DNA of 64,000 nucleotides from Paraburkholderia hayleyella (GTDB lineage: Bacteria; Pseudomonadota; Gammaproteobacteria; Burkholderiales; Burkholderiaceae). Position 1 is the first letter of the stretch. The number at the start of each line of letters is the position of its first letter. The notes beneath the pieces are model-generated. The model searched no databases, was not told where the DNA came from, and was given only the letters and a program-made list of their open reading frames with translations. Position numbers and translations under genes: made by a program. The stretch spans positions 2,542,001 through 2,606,000 of the forward strand of contig NZ_QPES01000001.1 in NCBI RefSeq assembly GCF_009455685.1, in the 5' to 3' direction. Of this stretch, positions 7,511-17,391 are shown piece by piece.

Positions 7511-9400
7511 TCAGGCAGGTGCAGCCGCATTGCCTGGCTTGACTTCCGTGCCCGTACTGCCACCGGGCGCCGCACCACCGGCAGGCGGCGGCGCATTTTT
7601 AGGCGAACGTGGCGGACGGCCTGCCATGATGTCGTTGATCTGGTCGGCATCGATGGTCTCCCACTCCATCAGCGCTGCAGTCATCGCCTCGACCTTGTCG
7701 CGGTTTTCATCGAGCAGGCGTTTGGCAAGGTTGTACTGCTCATCGAGCACCCGGCGGATTTCAGCATCGACTTTTTGCTGGGTCGCTTCGGAGATCGTCC
7801 GCGTGAACCCGCGGCCAAACGGCGTCGCATCGTTTTCGTCATCGACATAAACCATGGGCCCCAAGGCATCCGTCATGCCGAAGCGCGCCACCATCGCCCG
7901 TGCCGTCGCTGTCGCCTTGTTGAAATCGTCCGATGCGCCCGTGCTAATCAGGTTAAGAAACAGCTCTTCAGCCACTCGCCCGCCAAACAGGATAGCGAGA
8001 CGGTCCAGCAGATAATCTTTCGAATAAGTCTCGTTATCGTGTTCCGGCAACTGCCAGGTCACACCCAGCGCGCGGCCACGGGGAATAATCGTGACCTTGT
8101 GCACGGGATCGGCCTTGGGCAAAAGCTTGGCGATCACCGCATGGCCCGACTCATGGTAAGCCGTTGCACGCTTGGACTCTTCACGAATAACCGCGGATTT
8201 GCGCTCCGGACCCATGAAAATCTTGTCCTTGGCATCTTCGAAATCGACCATTTCGACAATCCGCTTGCCCCGCCGTGCGGCAAAAAGTGCCGCTTCGTTG
8301 ACGAGATTGGCCAGATCCGCACCTGAAAAACCCGGTGTGCCGCGCGCGATGACCGCAGCATCCACGTCATTTGAAATGGGCACCTTGCGCAAATGCACCT
8401 TCATGATGTGCTCGCGGCCACGAATGTCGGGCAGGCCCACATAAACCTGACGGTCAAAACGGCCCGGGCGCAGCAAGGCCTTGTCGAGCACGTCCGAGCG
8501 GTTAGTGGCCGCAATCACGATCACACCGGAATTGGCTTCGAAACCATCCATCTCGACGAGCATCTGGTTGAGCGTCTGCTCACGTTCGTCGTTGCCACCG
8601 CCCATGCCCGCGCCACGATGGCGGCCAACGGCGTCGATTTCGTCGATAAACACGATGCAGGGCGCATGCTTCTTGGCCTGCTCGAACATGTCACGCACGC
8701 GGGCGGCGCCCACGCCAACGAACATTTCAACGAAATCCGAACCGGAAATGCTGAAGAACGGTACTTTTGCCTCACCGGCAATGGCTCGGGCCAGCAAGGT
8801 CTTGCCGGTTCCGGGCGGGCCAACCAGCAGCACACCACGCGGGATGCGGCCACCGAGCTTCTGGAATTTTTGCGGATCGCGCAGGAAATCGACCAGTTCG
8901 GAGACTTCTTCCTTCGCTTCGTCGCAGCCGGCGACATCGGTGAAATTGATGGCGTTATTGTTTTCATCCAGCAAACGCGCCCGCGACTTGCCAAACGAGA
9001 AGGCCCCGCCTTTGCCGCCCCCTTGCATCTGCCGCATCATGTAAAACCAGAACACGATGATCAGAAGAGTCGGGCCGAGATAAGTCAGCGCTGACACCAG
9101 CATGCTCGGTTCTTCGTCTGCCTTGCCGCTCACCTGGACGTTATATTTCAGCAGGTCGCCCACCATCCAGATATCGCCCGGCGACACGATCTGATATTTT
9201 TGCCCGTCTGCCGGCGTCACGGTCAGATTGCGGCCCTGGACCACGACGTCCTTGACCTTGCCATTTTTGGCGTCGTCCATGAACTGGGAATACGAGACAC
9301 TTTCCTGGACTCGCGGCTTGTCGAACTGCCTGAACACAGTAAACAGCACCAGTGCGATAACCAGCCACACTGCCGCCTTCGAAAACATATTGTTGTTCAA
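7511..9400 (-). CDS. ftsH: FtsH, membrane-bound ATP-dependent zinc metalloprotease
   Basis: This 629-residue protein has two N-terminal membrane segments (about 8-28 and 103-125) around a periplasmic domain. An AAA+ module follows with Walker A GPPGTGKT, Walker B CIVFIDEID and the second region of homology near NRSDVLDKALLRPGRFD. The M41 protease domain has the zinc motif HESGH. It degrades membrane proteins and short-lived regulators. The start codon is TTG (LNNNMFSKAAV), supported by an AAGGAG site seven bases upstream; the next ATG is four codons in and poorly placed. The Pro/Gly-rich tail is typical of the genus. Confidence 0.97.
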   Translation of the reverse strand: MNNNMFSKAAVWLVIALVLFTVFRQFDKPRVQESVSYSQFMDDAKNGKVKDVVVQGRNLTVTPADGQKYQIVSPGDIWMVGDLLKYNVQVSGKADEEPSMLVSALTYLGPTLLIIVFWFYMMRQMQGGGKGGAFSFGKSRARLLDENNNAINFTDVAGCDEAKEEVSELVDFLRDPQKFQKLGGRIPRGVLLVGPPGTGKTLLARAIAGEAKVPFFSISGSDFVEMFVGVGAARVRDMFEQAKKHAPCIVFIDEIDAVGRHRGAGMGGGNDEREQTLNQMLVEMDGFEANSGVIVIAATNRSDVLDKALLRPGRFDRQVYVGLPDIRGREHIMKVHLRKVPISNDVDAAVIARGTPGFSGADLANLVNEAALFAARRGKRIVEMVDFEDAKDKIFMGPERKSAVIREESKRATAYHESGHAVIAKLLPKADPVHKVTIIPRGRALGVTWQLPEHDNETYSKDYLLDRLAILFGGRVAEELFLNLISTGASDDFNKATATARAMVARFGMTDALGPMVYVDDENDATPFGRGFTRTISEATQQKVDAEIRRVLDEQYNLAKRLLDENRDKVEAMTAALMEWETIDADQINDIMAGRPPRSPKNAPPPAGGAAPGGSTGTEVKPGNAAAPA

Positions 9401-9616
9401 AGCACCACTCCTTCACTCATAGAACGGGCGCCTACATTTTCCTTGCGGCGAACCCTCAGGCATTCTAATCCAGTCTGCAGACCCCTGCCATAACCATTCA
9501 CTAACGCGCAAATAGCCTGGCAAACCAGGATCACGCGTGTTTTCTGGTGCGGCAAGTCATGCAGGACGGCGTATATTCCAGCTTTAATTCCCGCTTTATT
9601 CCCGTTTAACAGTGGT

Positions 9617-10279
9617 TTAGCGGGGATGCTTCAAATGTTTGCCCAAAATAAACGTTTCTGCCGATTTATCGCGCGATGCCTTGGGTTTGCGCGCGGCCAC
9701 GGTGCGAAACTGTTGCTTGAATTTTTCAACGATCTGGCTATAGCCGCTGCCATGAAAACATTTGACCAGCAATGCTCCGTCAGGCTTTAAATGATTTTGT
9801 GAAAATTCCAGCGCAAGATCGCAAACATGCTCAATCCGGGCCGCATCCGCGAGCGCAACGCCTGACAGATTGGGCGCCATGTCTGAAATTACAAGATCAA
9901 CCTGACGTTCGCCGACGATTTCTTCAAGCTGTGCCAGCACGCTATCCTCACGGAAATCGCCCTGAATAAAATGCACATCCGCAATCGGTTCCATCGGCAG
10001 CAAATCAAGGGCAATAATCGTGCCATCAATTCCGCCTTCGCGTTCAGCGCCGCGCCGTGTGCTCGCGGCCAGTTTGTTGCGGACGTACTGGCTCCAGCTG
10101 CCTGGCGTCGCACCGAGATCGACGATGAGCTGGCCAGGCCGAACCAGTTTGTCCTGCTCGTCGATTTCCTTGAGTTTGTAAGCCGCTCGGGCACGATAGC
10201 CCTCGCGTTGCGCCAGTTTTACGTAGGGATCGTTGATATGATCGTGGAGCCACGAATGGTTGAAACGGTTTTTTGCCAT
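9617..10279 (-). CDS. rlmE: RlmE (FtsJ/RrmJ), 23S rRNA 2'-O-ribose methyltransferase
   Basis: This 220-residue SAM-dependent enzyme methylates U2552 in the A-loop of 23S rRNA. Visible features are the N-terminal RSRAAYKL-type stretch (here YRARAAYKLKEIDEQD, the catalytic Lys region), the SAM loop IVDLGATPGSWSQ, the acidic DLVISDMAPNLSG with catalytic Asp, and LLVKCFHGSG with catalytic Lys. An insertion of about ten residues after RNKLAAS is common in Burkholderiales. It precedes ftsH on the same strand with a 216-base gap and is divergent from yhbY. Confidence 0.96.
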   Translation of the reverse strand: MAKNRFNHSWLHDHINDPYVKLAQREGYRARAAYKLKEIDEQDKLVRPGQLIVDLGATPGSWSQYVRNKLAASTRRGAEREGGIDGTIIALDLLPMEPIADVHFIQGDFREDSVLAQLEEIVGERQVDLVISDMAPNLSGVALADAARIEHVCDLALEFSQNHLKPDGALLVKCFHGSGYSQIVEKFKQQFRTVAARKPKASRDKSAETFILGKHLKHPR

Positions 10280-10561
10280 TAAGCGATGAACTCTTGTACG
10301 TAACGTCGTGCTTTTAGCGGATAATACGCGTTTATATCGCGCGGCGGCTGGCCTGCCTTGATACCTTGCAGATGTCTTGCTGAAATAGCATCTACAAGCA
10401 TCTACATGCGTACCGTATGTGTTACGCCGTGTTCTGTTCTTTTGAACCGTAACAGGCCTGCAACCGCGATCCTTCTGTCGTTCTTAACGCGCTTTCCCTG
10501 TCTGGCCATGATTTTAGCCGGACACCGGGTGCCGCCATTTTAGTCGAGCCTTTCACTTTCC

Positions 10562-11095
10562 ATGCCAGTTCTTAAAGTATCTTCCGACCAGCGCGCCGAA
10601 TTGCGCTCCCAGGCACATGCGCTCAAACCGGTTGTGCTAATCGGCGCCGAAGGTCTGACTGACGCCGTACTGGCGGAAATCCGCGTGCACCTTAATGTCC
10701 ATCAACTGATCAAGATCCGCGTGTTTGGCGACGAACGTGAAGCGCGCGTCGCCATCTATGAGCAAATCTGCGACCAGTTGAACGCCGCGCCCATTCAGCA
10801 CATTGGCAAGCTGCTGGTGATCTGGAAACCCGAGGCAGCGCCAACGGCTCCCGTCAAGGTCAAACGCGGCGCGCTTCCCAGTGCGCGCGAAGCTGCGCAG
10901 GACACCAAGACCGACAGCAAAGGGCGTGCGCCACGCGTAGTGAAAGTCGTCAAACCTACCGAAAACCCCATGCATAAACCTCGCGCCAAAAAAGTGCTGG
11001 TTCGGGGCAATGAACGCGTCACCGCGGGTGGCAACATCAAACGGGCGAAAAAACGCCAGGTAAGCGCCAAACGCCAGCATCAATCATCAAAGTAA
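10562..11095 (+). CDS. yhbY: YhbY-family CRM-domain RNA-binding protein with a long basic tail
   Basis: Residues 1-97 match the YhbY/CRM fold: LRSQAHALKPVVLIGAEGLTDAV contains the GxxG-type loop, and LIKIRVFGDER follows. The family associates with 50S ribosomal precursors. Enteric YhbY is about 97 residues, while this protein is 177. The extra ~80 residues are Lys/Arg-rich (ending RAKKRQVSAKRQHQSSK) and probably disordered and RNA-binding. It is divergent from rlmE, another 50S maturation gene; the 280-base gap between them must hold both promoters. Confidence 0.88.
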   Translation: MPVLKVSSDQRAELRSQAHALKPVVLIGAEGLTDAVLAEIRVHLNVHQLIKIRVFGDEREARVAIYEQICDQLNAAPIQHIGKLLVIWKPEAAPTAPVKVKRGALPSAREAAQDTKTDSKGRAPRVVKVVKPTENPMHKPRAKKVLVRGNERVTAGGNIKRAKKRQVSAKRQHQSSK

Positions 11096-11228
11096 GGGTC
11101 GCGGCTCCCGCCAGGGCGGCTCGATCGGCGCCTGGACCAGCGCCAGGCACAAGCGGCCATGATGCACAACTGATGCAATTGCCGGTTACCGGTTACCCAT
11201 TACCCGTTACATACCGTGGCGCGACGGG

Positions 11229-11768
11229 TTAACCGGCATTCTCCTCCGCCATGGCTGCATCATCAGGTAGGGAACGTGGTCCCACCGGCAGCATCCATAC
11301 CAGTGCGAGCCCCAGCAGGCTTTCAAGCAGATAAAAGACGCTCGACACGCCATGAAGCATGCCAAAACGGCTGGCATAAGCGGAATGACCCACGTCAGTG
11401 CCCTCGCTCAGCGCGGCAAGCCGCAACGCGTTCATAAACGGTTGCAGCCCGAAGTATCCCACCAGCACGCACAGCAGCATTCCGGCGACCAGCCAGCGCA
11501 GCTTGCGATAGCCCTGCCAGCCACGGCGGACCAGCATGTTGGCCAGCCCAAGCAGCAACACGCCACAAACCACACCCGTGAAAGCTTCGAGGCGGAACAA
11601 CTGCGCCGCCATCATGCCCGCCGTCATCCGGTCGAGCGACGTAAACAGCACTGGCGCCACCGCATAACCCAATGTGAGCAGGCTGCCGACCCAAACCACC
11701 GTTAGCAGGCAGAAAATGCGCTGCGGCGCACCGGACATCATCGGACAACACTTTGTACCGCGCTTCAT
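11229..11768 (-). CDS. DUF4149-like small membrane protein
   Basis: The protein has about 179 residues from the ATG at 11768, preceded by GAGG at a good distance. A GTG overlapping the greA stop would add four residues. Four hydrophobic segments are visible, roughly at residues 20-42 (FCLLTVVWVGSLLTLGY), 65-85, 95-115 and 145-170, plus a charged C-terminal tail. This matches the four-helix DUF4149 layout (VGSLLTLGYAVAPVLF with a following Leu/Met-rich helix). Function is unknown. It is the last gene of the carA-carB-greA run and probably coupled to greA. Confidence 0.75.
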   Translation of the reverse strand: MKRGTKCCPMMSGAPQRIFCLLTVVWVGSLLTLGYAVAPVLFTSLDRMTAGMMAAQLFRLEAFTGVVCGVLLLGLANMLVRRGWQGYRKLRWLVAGMLLCVLVGYFGLQPFMNALRLAALSEGTDVGHSAYASRFGMLHGVSSVFYLLESLLGLALVWMLPVGPRSLPDDAAMAEENAG

Positions 11769-11776
11769 CAAGCACC

Positions 11777-12253
11777 TCACACGTAACGCACCGAGATGAT
11801 TTCGTATTCGCGCACCCCGCCTGGCGCCTGCACCGAGGCCACATCGCCTTCGGACTTGCCGATCAGGGCCCGCGCAATAGGCGAGCTAATCGAAATCAGA
11901 CCATGTTCGAGGTCGGCCTCATCGTCACCGACGATCTGATAAGTCACCGAGACCCCCGAATCAAGATCCTCCAGCGCAATCGTCGCGCCAAACACCACGC
12001 GGCCATCCGCATCCACCAGCGCGGGATCAATCACTTGCGCGCCAGCCAGCATCGATTCGATTTCCGCAATCCGGCCCTCGATAAAGCTCTGCTTTTCCTT
12101 GGCCGCATCGTATTCGGCGTTTTCCGATAAATCGCCCTGTGCCCGCGCCTCAGCAATGGCATTAATCACGGCCGGGCGTTCAACCGATTTCATGCGCTGC
12201 AACTCTTCGCGCAATTTCTCTGCGCCGCGCTTCGTCAATGGAATAGTGCTCAT
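11777..12253 (-). CDS. greA: GreA, transcript cleavage factor
   Basis: The protein is 158 residues from MSTIPLTKRGAEKLREE, identical in length to enteric GreA; nine further in-frame residues upstream are not needed. The N-terminal coiled coil (about residues 8-74) includes the acidic tip sequence GDLSENAEYDAA, which reaches into the RNA polymerase secondary channel. The C-terminal FKBP-like domain ends with GVREYEIISVRYV. It rescues arrested RNA polymerase by stimulating RNA cleavage. It lies downstream of carB with a terminator-like hairpin between them. Confidence 0.96.
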   Translation of the reverse strand: MSTIPLTKRGAEKLREELQRMKSVERPAVINAIAEARAQGDLSENAEYDAAKEKQSFIEGRIAEIESMLAGAQVIDPALVDADGRVVFGATIALEDLDSGVSVTYQIVGDDEADLEHGLISISSPIARALIGKSEGDVASVQAPGGVREYEIISVRYV

Positions 12254-12280
12254 AACAGTTCTTGTGGCAAAAATGGCCAT

Positions 12281-12361
12281 AAAAAATCACCGCGGTTAAG
12301 CGCATTCCGCAAGAAACCGGCTAAAAGGGCCGGTGCCTGACAGAACACCGCTTAACCGCGG
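12281..12361 (-). terminator. Nested hairpin with T-run between carB and greA
   Basis: The outer stem is a perfect 13-base pair: CCGCGGTTAAGCG at 12290-12302 with its complement at 12349-12361. Inside is a second six-base stem (12316-12321 with 12329-12334). On the minus strand the outer stem is followed by GTGATTTTTT. It can terminate the carB transcript, yet it ends only about 27 bases before the greA start codon, so it may also shape the greA leader. Confidence 0.7.
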
Positions 12362-12391
12362 CACGTACATCGTTGGCAAAAATTTGAAGCC

Positions 12392-15300
12392 TCAGTTTAG
12401 GCGAGCGTGGAGCCCTTGTAAATCATAGACTTCGAGGTCCTTCAGATAACGCAGGCCTTCAACCGCCGCCCGCGCGCCTGACATCGTCGTGTAATACGTG
12501 ACCTTGTTGGCCTGGGCACTCATCCGGATCGAACGCGAATCGGCAATGGCCGCACGCGTTTCATCGACCGTCGTGAACACCAGCGCAATCTCGCCATTCT
12601 TGATCATGTCGACAATATGCGGACGGCCGTCCTTGACCTTGTTCACCACCTTCACAGGCACGCCCGCTGCATCAATTGCCGCGGCGGTCCCCTTGGTGGC
12701 GACAATCGGATAACCCAGCTCGTGCAGCATGCGTGCGACTTCGACCGCTTTGGCCTTGTCCGCATCCATCACCGTCAGCAACACCGTGCCCGATTCAGGC
12801 AAACGCGAACCGGCGGCCAGTTGCGACTTGAAGAGCGCTTCACCGAAGGTCTGCCCCACCCCCATCACCTCACCCGTCGAGCGCATCTCAGGCCCCAGCA
12901 CAGGATCAACGCTCGGGAACTTGACGAACGGAAACACCGCTTCCTTCACGCTGAAATACGGCGGGTCAATTTCTTTCGTTACCCCCTGGGCGGCCAGCGT
13001 CTGGCCCACCATCGCCCGTGCGGCGATCTTCGCTAGCGGCAAACTGGTCGCCTTCGAGACATAAGGCACCGTGCGCGATGCCCGGGGATTGACTTCGAGC
13101 ACGTAAATCACGTCCTGCGCGCCCCCGCCCTCCTGTGGCACCTGCTGAATGGCGAACTGCACGTTCATCAGCCCAACGACGTTCAGCGCGCGAGCCATCG
13201 CCGCCGTCTGCCGCTTGAGCTCGGCAATGGTGGGGGCCGACAGCGAATACGGCGGCAGCGAACAGGCCGAATCGCCCGAGTGAACGCCGGCCTGTTCAAT
13301 GTGTTCCATGACACCGCCGATAAAGACCGCTTCACCGTCGGAAATACAGTCCACATCGCATTCAATCGCATCGTTCAGGAAACGGTCGAGCAGCACCGGT
13401 GAATCGTGCGAAACCTTGACCGCCTCGCGCATATAGCGCTCGAGATCGCGTGGCTCATGCACGATTTCCATCGCGCGACCGCCCAGCACATAGGATGGAC
13501 GCACCACCAGCGGATACCCAATCTCATCGGCCAGCCGCAACGCCTCGTCTTCAGCGCGAGCGGTGCGGTTTGGCGGCTGGCGCAGACCCAGATCGTGCAG
13601 CAGTTTCTGGAAGCGCTCGCGGTCCTCGGCGGCATCGATCATGTCCGGCGAGGTGCCGATGATCGGCACGCCATTGGCTTCCAGATCCAGCGCCAGTTTC
13701 AGCGGCGTCTGGCCGCCATACTGGACGATCACGCCCACAGGCTTTTCCTTGTCGACGATTTCAAGCACGTCTTCGAGTGTCAACGATTCGAAATACAGGC
13801 GATCGGACGTGTCGTAATCAGTCGAAACGGTTTCAGGGTTGCAGTTGACCATGATCGTTTCATAGCCGTCTTCGCGCATCGCCAGCGCCGCGTGCACGCA
13901 GCAGTAATCGAACTCGATCCCCTGGCCAATGCGGTTCGGCCCGCCGCCCAGCACCATGATCTTTTTGTTGCTGGTGGGATGGGCTTCGCATTCTTCCTCG
14001 TAGGTCGAATACATGTAGGCGGTTTTCGTGGCGAACTCGGCCGCACAGGTATCGACGCGCTTGTACACCGGGCGCACGTCGAGCTCGATGCGACGCTGGC
14101 GCACTTGCGCCGGGCTCGCGTCCAGCAGCTTCGCCAGACGCCGGTCGGAAAAACCGCTTTGCTTCAGAAAATAAAGTTCGGCTTTGGACAAACTGGCAAG
14201 CGTGCGGCCCGCCAGCGCCTTTTCCTTCAGGATGATCTGCTCGATTTGCGCGAGGAACCACGGGTCGATCGAGGTCTCTTCGAAGATATCCTGCTGCGTC
14301 ATGCCGATCCGGAATGCATCGCCGACGTACCAGATCCGGTCAGGGCCCGCTTCGCCGATCTCGCGGATGATTTCATCGCGGCTGACGGTTTTCTCATCAA
14401 GCCCATCGACGCCGACTTCCAGCCCGCGTAACGCTTTCTGGAACGACTCCTGGAACGTGCGGCCAATCGCCATCACTTCGCCCACCGATTTCATCTGTGT
14501 CGTCAGACGCGAATCGGCGGCGCGGAATTTCTCGAACGCAAAACGGGGGATTTTCGTCACGACGTAGTCAATCGTCGGCTCGAACGAGGCGGGGGTTTGG
14601 CCCCCGGTGATTTCGTTTTTCAGCTCGTCGAGCGTGTAGCCCACGGCCAGCTTCGCGGCAATCTTGGCAATCGGAAACCCCGTCGCCTTGGAGGCCAGCG
14701 CGGACGAGCGCGACACACGCGGGTTCATTTCGATCACGACCATCCGGCCATCTTTGGGATTGATCGAGAACTGGACATTCGAGCCCCCGGTATCCACGCC
14801 GATCTCGCGCAGCACGGCCAGCGAAGCATTGCGCAGGATTTGATATTCCTTGTCGGTCAAGGTCTGAGCGGGAGCGACGGTGATCGAATCGCCCGTGTGA
14901 ATCCCCATCGGGTCGAGGTTCTCAATCGAACACACGATGATGCAGTTGTCCTTTTTGTCGCGGACCACTTCCATCTCGTACTCTTTCCAGCCCAGCAACG
15001 ATTCTTCGATCAACAGTTCACGCGTCGGCGACAGGTCTAGCCCGCGCTTGCAGATTTCTTCAAATTCGTCGCGGTTATAGGCAATCCCGCCGCCCGAGCC
15101 GCCCAGTGTGAACGATGGCCTGATCACCACCGGATAACCCCCGCTACCCGTGGCCGCGGCAATCTCAGCTTGCACCTTGAGGGCTTCTTCCATCGAATGC
15201 GCAACGCCCGATTTGGCCGAACCGAGGCCAATCTTCGTCATGGCATCCTTGAATTTCTGCCGGTCTTCGGCCTTGTCGATCGCTTCGGGCGAGGCTCCAA

Positions 15301-15646
15301 TCAGCTCGACCTTGTACTTGGCCAGCACGCCGTGCTGATGCAAATCAAGCGCGCAGTTCAGCGCGGTCTGTCCGCCCATCGTCGGCAAAATGGCATCCGG
15401 GCGCTCACGGGCAATGATCCGCTCAACCACTTCCCAGGTGATCGGCTCGATGTAGGTGACATCGGCCGTGTTCGGGTCCGTCATGATCGTCGCCGGATTG
15501 CTGTTGACGAGAATGACCTTGAAGCCTTCCTCACGCAGCGCCTTGCACGCCTGCGCGCCCGAATAATCGAACTCGCACGCCTGCCCGATGATGATCGGAC
15601 CCGCGCCGATGATAAGAATGCTCTTGATGTCTGTCCGCTTCGGCAT
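12392..15646 (-). CDS. carB: CarB, carbamoyl-phosphate synthase large subunit
   Basis: This 1084-residue enzyme makes carbamoyl phosphate from bicarbonate, ATP and ammonia for pyrimidines and arginine. Two duplicated ATP-grasp halves are evident: the first with SILIIGAGPIIIGQACEFDYSG at the start and PVVIRPSFTLGGSGGG near 170, the second with GGGPNRIGQGIEFDYC near 570 and PLVVRPSYVLGGRAMEIV near 715. The C-terminal ~140 residues form the MGS-like allosteric domain. Length is typical. It follows carA with a 125-base gap. Confidence 0.98.
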   Translation of the reverse strand: MPKRTDIKSILIIGAGPIIIGQACEFDYSGAQACKALREEGFKVILVNSNPATIMTDPNTADVTYIEPITWEVVERIIARERPDAILPTMGGQTALNCALDLHQHGVLAKYKVELIGASPEAIDKAEDRQKFKDAMTKIGLGSAKSGVAHSMEEALKVQAEIAAATGSGGYPVVIRPSFTLGGSGGGIAYNRDEFEEICKRGLDLSPTRELLIEESLLGWKEYEMEVVRDKKDNCIIVCSIENLDPMGIHTGDSITVAPAQTLTDKEYQILRNASLAVLREIGVDTGGSNVQFSINPKDGRMVVIEMNPRVSRSSALASKATGFPIAKIAAKLAVGYTLDELKNEITGGQTPASFEPTIDYVVTKIPRFAFEKFRAADSRLTTQMKSVGEVMAIGRTFQESFQKALRGLEVGVDGLDEKTVSRDEIIREIGEAGPDRIWYVGDAFRIGMTQQDIFEETSIDPWFLAQIEQIILKEKALAGRTLASLSKAELYFLKQSGFSDRRLAKLLDASPAQVRQRRIELDVRPVYKRVDTCAAEFATKTAYMYSTYEEECEAHPTSNKKIMVLGGGPNRIGQGIEFDYCCVHAALAMREDGYETIMVNCNPETVSTDYDTSDRLYFESLTLEDVLEIVDKEKPVGVIVQYGGQTPLKLALDLEANGVPIIGTSPDMIDAAEDRERFQKLLHDLGLRQPPNRTARAEDEALRLADEIGYPLVVRPSYVLGGRAMEIVHEPRDLERYMREAVKVSHDSPVLLDRFLNDAIECDVDCISDGEAVFIGGVMEHIEQAGVHSGDSACSLPPYSLSAPTIAELKRQTAAMARALNVVGLMNVQFAIQQVPQEGGGAQDVIYVLEVNPRASRTVPYVSKATSLPLAKIAARAMVGQTLAAQGVTKEIDPPYFSVKEAVFPFVKFPSVDPVLGPEMRSTGEVMGVGQTFGEALFKSQLAAGSRLPESGTVLLTVMDADKAKAVEVARMLHELGYPIVATKGTAAAIDAAGVPVKVVNKVKDGRPHIVDMIKNGEIALVFTTVDETRAAIADSRSIRMSAQANKVTYYTTMSGARAAVEGLRYLKDLEVYDLQGLHARLN

Positions 15647-15771
15647 AACGCTCTCGCTAATGTATTGCTCAATTCTTTCGGTTGGCGCGCGTCGGGGTTG
15701 CCATTGCGCGCGCTTTCTACTTTCTGCATGTTTGCGGCCAGTCGCATCTGCCGCCAGGCTGCGTGCCGCGC

Positions 15772-16926
15772 TTATGCCGCGGTGCTTCGGCTACCCTGTG
15801 CGGCATCCATCAACGCCGTGAAGCGGTCGAACAGGTAGGCGATGTCATGCGGCCCCGGTGATGCTTCCGGGTGGCCCTGAAAGCAAAACGCCGGACGGTC
15901 CGTCAGCGCAAAACCCTGCAGCGAGCCATCGAATAACGAAACGTGTGTCACACGGGCATTGGCGGGCAAGGTAGCCGCATCGACCGCAAAACCATGGTTT
16001 TGCGACGTAATGACAACGCGACCGTCTTCGAGATCTTTCACCGGATGATTGGCGCCGTGATGTCCGGTTTTCATCTTCACGGTTTTGGCGCCCAGCGCGA
16101 GGCCCATGATCTGGTGTCCAAGGCAAATGCCGAAGGTCGGAATGCCCTGCTCGATCAAGGTTTTCGTGGCGGCGATCGCATACTCGCAAGGCTCCGGATC
16201 GCCCGGGCCATTCGAGAGGAAAATGCCATCGGGCCTGAGCGCGAGCGCATCAGCCGCAGAGGCTTCAGCGGGCAGCACGGTGACGTGACAGCCGCGCTCG
16301 GCAAGCATGCGCAAAATGTTGTACTTGACGCCGAAATCGAAGGCCACCACGCGATACTTCGGCGCTTCCTGCACGCCATAGCCCTGGCCCAGACGCCATT
16401 CGGCCTGGGTCCAGGCGAAAGAAGACGGGGTGGACACCACTTTGGCCAGATCCATGCCGGCTAGCCCAGGAAACGCGCGTGCCAGCTCAATGGCCCGGGC
16501 TTCGTCGTCCAGACCCGCGACAATCGCGCCATTCTGGGCGCCCTTGTCGCGCAGCAGGCGCGTCAGCTTGCGGGTGTCGATACCCGCGATGGCAACCACG
16601 CCTTCTGCGGTGAGATAGTCGGAAAGCGAACGCTGCGCGCGGAAATTCGACATCTGAACCGGCAGGTCGCGGATGATCAGGCCAGCAGCATGAACTTTCG
16701 AGGCTTCGACGTCTTCGTCGTTGACGCCCACATTACCGATATGCGGATACGTCAGGGTAACGATCTGGCGGGCATAGCTGGGGTCGGTCAGGATTTCCTG
16801 ATAGCCAGTCATTGCCGTATTGAAAACGACTTCGCCGACGGTATGACCAGCAGCGCCGATCGAATAACCACGAAAGACCGTGCCGTCGGCAAGCGCGAGT
16901 AAAGCGGGGGGAAGGGACGGCAACAC
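15772..16926 (-). CDS. carA: CarA, carbamoyl-phosphate synthase small (glutaminase) subunit
   Basis: The protein is 384 residues from a GTG start (VLPSLPPALLALADGTVF), chosen because AAGGAG lies eight bases upstream. An in-frame GTG eight codons earlier lacks a site. The N-terminal CPSase small-chain domain ends near residue 150. The class I amidotransferase domain follows, with the nucleophile in TFGICLGHQIMG and the His/Glu pair in FQGHPEASPGP. It delivers ammonia to CarB, the next gene. Confidence 0.97.
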   Translation of the reverse strand: MLPSLPPALLALADGTVFRGYSIGAAGHTVGEVVFNTAMTGYQEILTDPSYARQIVTLTYPHIGNVGVNDEDVEASKVHAAGLIIRDLPVQMSNFRAQRSLSDYLTAEGVVAIAGIDTRKLTRLLRDKGAQNGAIVAGLDDEARAIELARAFPGLAGMDLAKVVSTPSSFAWTQAEWRLGQGYGVQEAPKYRVVAFDFGVKYNILRMLAERGCHVTVLPAEASAADALALRPDGIFLSNGPGDPEPCEYAIAATKTLIEQGIPTFGICLGHQIMGLALGAKTVKMKTGHHGANHPVKDLEDGRVVITSQNHGFAVDAATLPANARVTHVSLFDGSLQGFALTDRPAFCFQGHPEASPGPHDIAYLFDRFTALMDAAQGSRSTAA

Positions 16927-17391
16927 GGGGGGAACTCCTTGGGGGAACACCCTGTTGCCAACCTGTTTATCCGGCCAGCAAAGCCGCGTCGAAACGCATC
17001 AAACGATGCGCGCGCAGACTCGCCCGGCGCGTGGAAGGCAAACCCTATCATTCGCACAGTTCGGGCACAAAACCCGCAGGGAAATCCAGCAAGGCTTCCG
17101 CTTTAAAGCTTGAGGCCGATGAATTTTTGCCTGTCATGGCGGATTGTGCCGTTGGTCGTGTGTAGCTCGCGGAATTGGCTCGCTGTGAATGAGATAGGTA
17201 ACCTGGATGACGCGCGGCGGATGAACGGGATGAAAAAGGTAGGCGCTAGGGTTCGGGTTGATAAGCTCAAACTTTCGGATTATAGCGCCAAAATACCCTT
17301 TCTTTCAAATTCAGGATGGCCATCCACGGTGCGGTGAGACTCGTGGAATATTCGCGCTCACCGCATCGCCAAGGCGCTTTAGCCCTTGATT
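16927..17391. other. 465-base gap upstream of carA
   Basis: No convincing gene is seen. A 75-codon open frame on the plus strand (17110-17337) lacks a ribosome-binding site and recognisable motifs. The stretch must contain the carA promoter and the 3' end of the MFS transporter transcript, but no clear terminator or operator could be picked out by eye. Confidence 0.5.

Noticed and set aside
13406..14431. 341-codon plus-strand frame opposite carB
   Set aside because: Antisense shadow of a fully conserved carB; His/Arg-rich composition is typical of such frames.
17110..17337. 75-codon plus-strand gene upstream of carA
   Set aside because: No ribosome-binding site, no motif, and isolated between minus-strand genes.
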